Assembly: GCF_026262505.1 (NCBI RefSeq)
Contig: NW_026529166.1
Coordinates: 1 to 64,000, forward strand
Reading direction: 5' to 3'
DNA length: 64,000 nt
Source of the DNA: Trichomonas vaginalis G3
Lineage: Eukaryota > Parabasalia > Trichomonadida > Trichomonadidae
Shown: positions 59,830 to 64,000 of the stretch, piece after piece
Layout of the letters: every line of letters starts with the position of its first letter
Numbering within the stretch: position 1 is the first letter of the stretch
Program-made: the position numbers and the translations under genes
Notes under the pieces: model-generated
Database searches by the model: none
Told to the model about the DNA's origin: nothing
What the model saw: the letters and a program-made list of their open reading frames with translations, nothing else

Positions 59830-62800
59830 GAAACTTGTGAAATGAATTTTTGAGAGAACGCTAAGTAACACGTCTAAATTTACCAATAGGGATGAGATAC
59901 ATAACTACACACTAGAATTACATCGACTACTGTGAACAATGACGACAAGACACAAGAACTGATTCCTCCTGCAGCAATCACTACTGTTTCCAGCGTAATC
60001 GAATTACACATACAAGATATATTACTCTTACAGATTCGGATCGTAAGAAGCTTCTATTGACATTGACAGATAACAGAGCAAGTGACACACACAAATTAGT
60101 TTGAACCGAGAAAACTAACCCGATCCACCTGAACGCAGCCTTTATATTGTACACAATAAATAAATCCTTGGTTTGTATCCTCAGTTGGTAGCTAAGACGC
60201 TGCGATTAGCACAACCTGTCCAATTATTCACAATCGTCCTTCAATCTTGCGTATTAAGATAGGAGTAGTCCCAAGCAACGTGCTCGTAATTATTTTAACA
60301 GGTCTAACCAGCTGTGTCGTCGACCCATATATGCAGTCTATGTCTATCTTAATAGAGTTATCGAGGAGAGAGTCTCTATCTCTAATTACCGATGTCTGAA
60401 CAAAGCACATGGTCATAGTTCACAGAATCTTCTTCCCCTCACTTCTACTAATAGAATGTAAGATATCTGTGGCAATCGACCCACTTTTGATGCTCGAGTA
60501 ATGTAGCAGTTTTCGAGCAACACACATCTAGTATTCAACTCTATAGTAGAAATCTTCCGATTACTATACGATCAGACACTTGATAGTCTCGATCAACTCG
60601 AGGAAATTAGTTAGAGTTAGACTTTCTCTACAGTATTAGAATCAAAAACAATTTTTTACTAATGAGAGTTGGAGAAAGTCCTCCTAGCCAAGGCGAAAAA
60701 ACAAGTCTTTGTCGATTGACATTGTATCCTGAAGCAGAAGAGTAGCTACATGACCACATTCACAGACTTCGGTAGAGTACTGCATAACACTGCACGTCAT
60801 CATCTTTCGCGTGAGCAATCAGAGTACTCCGTATCCACTGTCCTCGTCTCATCCTATCTAGTACTGGGTGAGATAAGTCGGAAACTCAGACTTGCGAGCT
60901 ATCGAGTCTCTACATGTATAATGACAATATAATCAAAGTCCAGATAATTTGGAAAATCTCTTTTTTACAAAACTACTTACACCTTATTTGTCTTTTCGAG
61001 ATTGTTTATCTGTCTTCAGCGCGCTCATCCTTGTTTCTCATCTGTGCGGTAACTCTATGCTTTCGATTATCTTTCCGATTAGGTCATTTGTATTTGCGAA
61101 AATATTGGTAACGCTTAAACACCACAATAACTAAGTTACGTAACTGATAGTATTTGAACTGACTGGTATTAGTGCAGTCATCCACTATCTCCTCGCTTCA
61201 AGAGGAATTACCTGCTACATTCACCAGCAAAGATTATTAACGAGATGAGAATCCGGCACGCCTCAGTAATAAAACATTGTAATCTCTTTTCTACAACGTT
61301 AACCAGGTGCAAATATCTATTTTATTTAGTCTTAATTTACCTTTGTTTGTCAAGAGGTAGTATTGGAGTGCATTTCTCCAAAATACATCTCATGTCGTCA
61401 GGGTTCTTGCAAGCACTTCTTCCGAAGAATGATACCTGGAGAACTCAAAGAATGTTGTCAAGAACAGACTGCCATGCTGCTCTTAAAATCTTGCCGATTT
61501 TCAGTACGGAAGTCTCGTACCATCGGGTTTTCGAAGGAAGCAAATCATATGAGGAAATTCTTCTAAAAAGTTTCTTTTGCCTGTTGGTATTTCAAACCAA
61601 TGATATGCTTGCTTTGTACGACGAAGAGCGTTCATTCATAAAACAACTCTTTGCAGTTCTTGATACATATATCTTTAGACAGAAGATGAGTACATCAATT
61701 GTTTGTAAACTATAAACCCTGCTCTGTATCGTAATTCTTTCAATTTAATGGCTTCAAACGGAACTATAGAGCTGTCTGCTATCCTGTGGTTTTTCTCTTG
61801 CGTCGAGATATCCGTTTATTGGAAAAGTGTTGCATACCTATCGAGTCTTGGAAGTAAAAAAATGACAACTTTTTTTGCTTATTAATAACATACAAAATAA
61901 CACAAAATAACCAGTATTTTCATTGAGACATTACTACTTCGAGTCCCAGAGAGTATAATAGCTTTCTCTGTAAACTTATTGAAGGAAGAGAGTAACCACA
62001 CTATTCATCTTCACACACAATAATGCACAGTCGAGCAAAAGTACAAAATAGTCTCGTGCTTAGATTGCATTTAGAGAAGAGGCAATTAAGGTACTCTTAC
62101 ACACCAGTAAAGAATTAATTCTAATTCTGGATATCTTGCACTCTCCTCTCGACCGTACAATACTCAAACACAAGTTATGATCGCTAGCTCTCTATAGGAG
62201 ACTAACATCATTATACCAAAGACCCATAAAACCTTATTATTTTCCTGCTAGAAGCGTATAGATCTTATATCATATTTTAATACTAATGTGAGTTAATGCG
62301 TAGATTTAGAAATAATCTGGAATAAGAACGTATGAAGGTCTTAGTATGAAACTTTTGTACTATACTTTTGATCTTCACTACTTAGTTATCACGTTGTCTA
62401 TCAATACTTAGCATAAATAGAAATGTATGACGGTTCTTTCTCATAAGATTTTGCCAAGAAGATGATAGAGTCTTCAGCGACAACATACCGGGGAAAAGCT
62501 ATTATAATAGATTGCATATGATAAAAAAAATTTGGTTTAAACACATTTATAAAATATCATCCTTTAAACGTAAGACACATTATGCTGTTGCTACAAAATG
62601 ACAACCAAAAACTCGAGATGTTAAGTGTCTGAGCTTCCATTTAAAGAATTTCGCAACACAACTCTCCTTCGTCTCTATCATGATGTACGTATAAACAAAA
62701 GGATGAAAGAAGGCGATAAACTCCCATAGGTATAGCAGAAGAAAATAAAGCAACGTACTTCGTATGGGGAGAGAGAAGAATGATCTTGCTCATAAGTACG

Positions 62801-64000
62801 AAGAAGATGTCTTAAGATAATATCTTCCGAAACATATGAATATTCTAGACGTCATCTTGTCATAGATTTCGCTATTCGTGGAAGTCTCTTCGTCGCTCTA
62901 ACTAAATGTCTTGAGGCATATGTTGTCACAATATGGAGATACTATTGCAATAACACAGTAAATATAAAATACTATTGCTACATTTTATTTATAAAAAGCA
63001 ATATACTTATTCGAAGAACACACGCACCTATTCTCGTGGTACTTTTTCTAATCACGCAATCTATGGTACAACTCATCAGATATAACGTTTTTACATTAAT
63101 TAACTATGCGCACTTCTTTATAAATCTGATACCAAGCAGAATTTGAGGTTGTTGGGTACTAAATGTGAACAGCACGGATATAAAACAGACGATGCACTAT
63201 CTAGCTTCATCAATCGGATTTTACTTCATTTCATCTATGATCTTTTAGTGCTTTTTTTGTGTAGGAGCAATTTCTAAAAGATAGAGTGAAATAGAATCTA
63301 TACGTCAAGTACAAGAGTAGGTTGCAGTCTATTCTAATCTCACGCGGATATAAATATAAAAAATTTCAATTCTCTATTCTCTCTCCATATCTACATATTA
63401 AACATGTGTCTGTAGAAATCAGCAGAGAGGATAGGAAAACAGTATTTATAAGAGGTACTGATTGCTTATTGACAGCAGAGGAATCAGAGTCTTAGGTGAA
63501 GTATCTGTTTATCAATCACCTATATTGAGAGAATGATGTGCTACAAGCAAACAGCAGAGACTAGAATGAGACAAGAAACCCTATTCCTATATACTTATCA
63601 GTTAGGTCATATATGAATGTTTGTAAGACACTTACTAGGTCATAATTCAATGATCAAGAACGTCAGAATTCGTTCAAAAATGATTATACAGTAAGAAGAT
63701 GTATCAGTATAGTAATAATGTCTAACAAGGATACTGAGTGTTAGATTTTTGGTTAATGATAGTTACCACAACGTTCTTGAAGTTTATATTTATCTGCTAA
63801 TACAATCAGTATATAACACTCTCTAAGTTTGATCATGTATCCACACAATGAAGGGTTTAAATGCTCAGAGAATATAATTACACGAAGATAAGCAACTTCA
63901 TGAGAATGCATAACTAGACGAGAGAGATTGAGAATTAACATTTTCAGAGTAAATTTGAAATCTTTACAATATGGAAGACATTAACCCCTCATAGATGTCC
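59830..64000. other. Unrelated, less AT-rich DNA with no recognisable gene
   Basis: Composition changes at the junction: a hand count of one line gives about 40% G+C, against about 20-25% in the spacer. All frames are broken into short pieces; the longest open run is about 156 codons (61245-61715) with no family resemblance, no T-rich leader and no trichomonad-style coding bias. I find no TIR, tRNA, tandem array or Maverick gene. It may be a strongly decayed repeat or a different contig joined here. Confidence 0.6.

Noticed and set aside
60170-60230. tRNA-like A box (TCCTCAGTTGGTAGCTAAG)
   Set aside because: No B box or cloverleaf follows at a suitable distance.
61245-61715. 156-codon plus-strand frame in the terminal gene-less region
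   Set aside because: No recognisable motif, overlapped by another open frame, and no trichomonad-style leader.

Overview
The window looks like nuclear DNA of the parabasalid Trichomonas vaginalis or a very close relative. The intergenic DNA is very AT-rich, genes are short and appear intronless, and start codons follow very short leaders. Most of the sequence belongs to a Maverick (Polinton) of the kind that makes up much of that genome. This assignment comes from gene content and general knowledge, not from a database search.

Layout. A unit of about 29.9 kb is present twice in direct, head-to-tail order (1-29908 and 29909-59829). Each unit holds one Maverick's worth of sequence plus about 9.0 kb of other DNA. 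In order this gives: the right half of a Maverick (A, 1-11879); a 9.0 kb spacer (11880-20904); one Maverick complete from tip to tip (B, 20905-41788, about 20.9 kb); a second copy of the spacer (41789-50817); and the left part of a third Maverick (C, 50818-59829). Maverick C stops abruptly and is followed by 4.2 kb of unrelated, less AT-rich DNA (59830-64000) in which I recognise nothing. The base after the end of the second unit corresponds exactly to window base 1. A clean dimer of a circle-like unit and an assembly artefact both have to be considered.

The Maverick carries, from left to right: a small acidic-tailed protein inside each terminal inverted repeat (TIR), small virion-like proteins, a probable major capsid protein, a beta-rich protein, the protein-primed family B DNA polymerase, a KilA-N regulator, an unknown gene framed by 48-bp inverted repeats, the retroviral-type integrase, a 1016-residue phage-like collagen/collar fibre, a penton-like protein, the packaging ATPase and further virion-type proteins. 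Replication (polymerase), insertion (integrase), packaging (ATPase) and a capsid/fibre set are therefore all represented. No separate adenain-type protease is recognisable, but the polymerase extension carries an OTU-like Cys/His pattern. Most genes are whole in at least one copy, and the TIR arms are nearly identical, so the elements are young. Copy B looks broken in about six places, A in one, and C in about two plus its truncated end.

The spacer carries one clear host gene, a GH30 glucosylceramidase-type glycosidase. It also has a small gene cut by the Maverick tip, a GC-elevated block with palindromes, a hairpin and an oligo-T run, and a candidate 4.8 kb non-autonomous DNA transposon with 16-bp inverted ends and 8-bp flanking repeats. 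That transposon encloses a 49/28-bp minisatellite, tRNA-like relics and gene remnants.

The most interesting unexplained signals are non-coding: AGGTGA-box modules at the TIRs and around one gene, GTTAGTGA iterons in the TIRs, and a T-rich promoter-like block before Maverick genes with a distinct capsid-class version.
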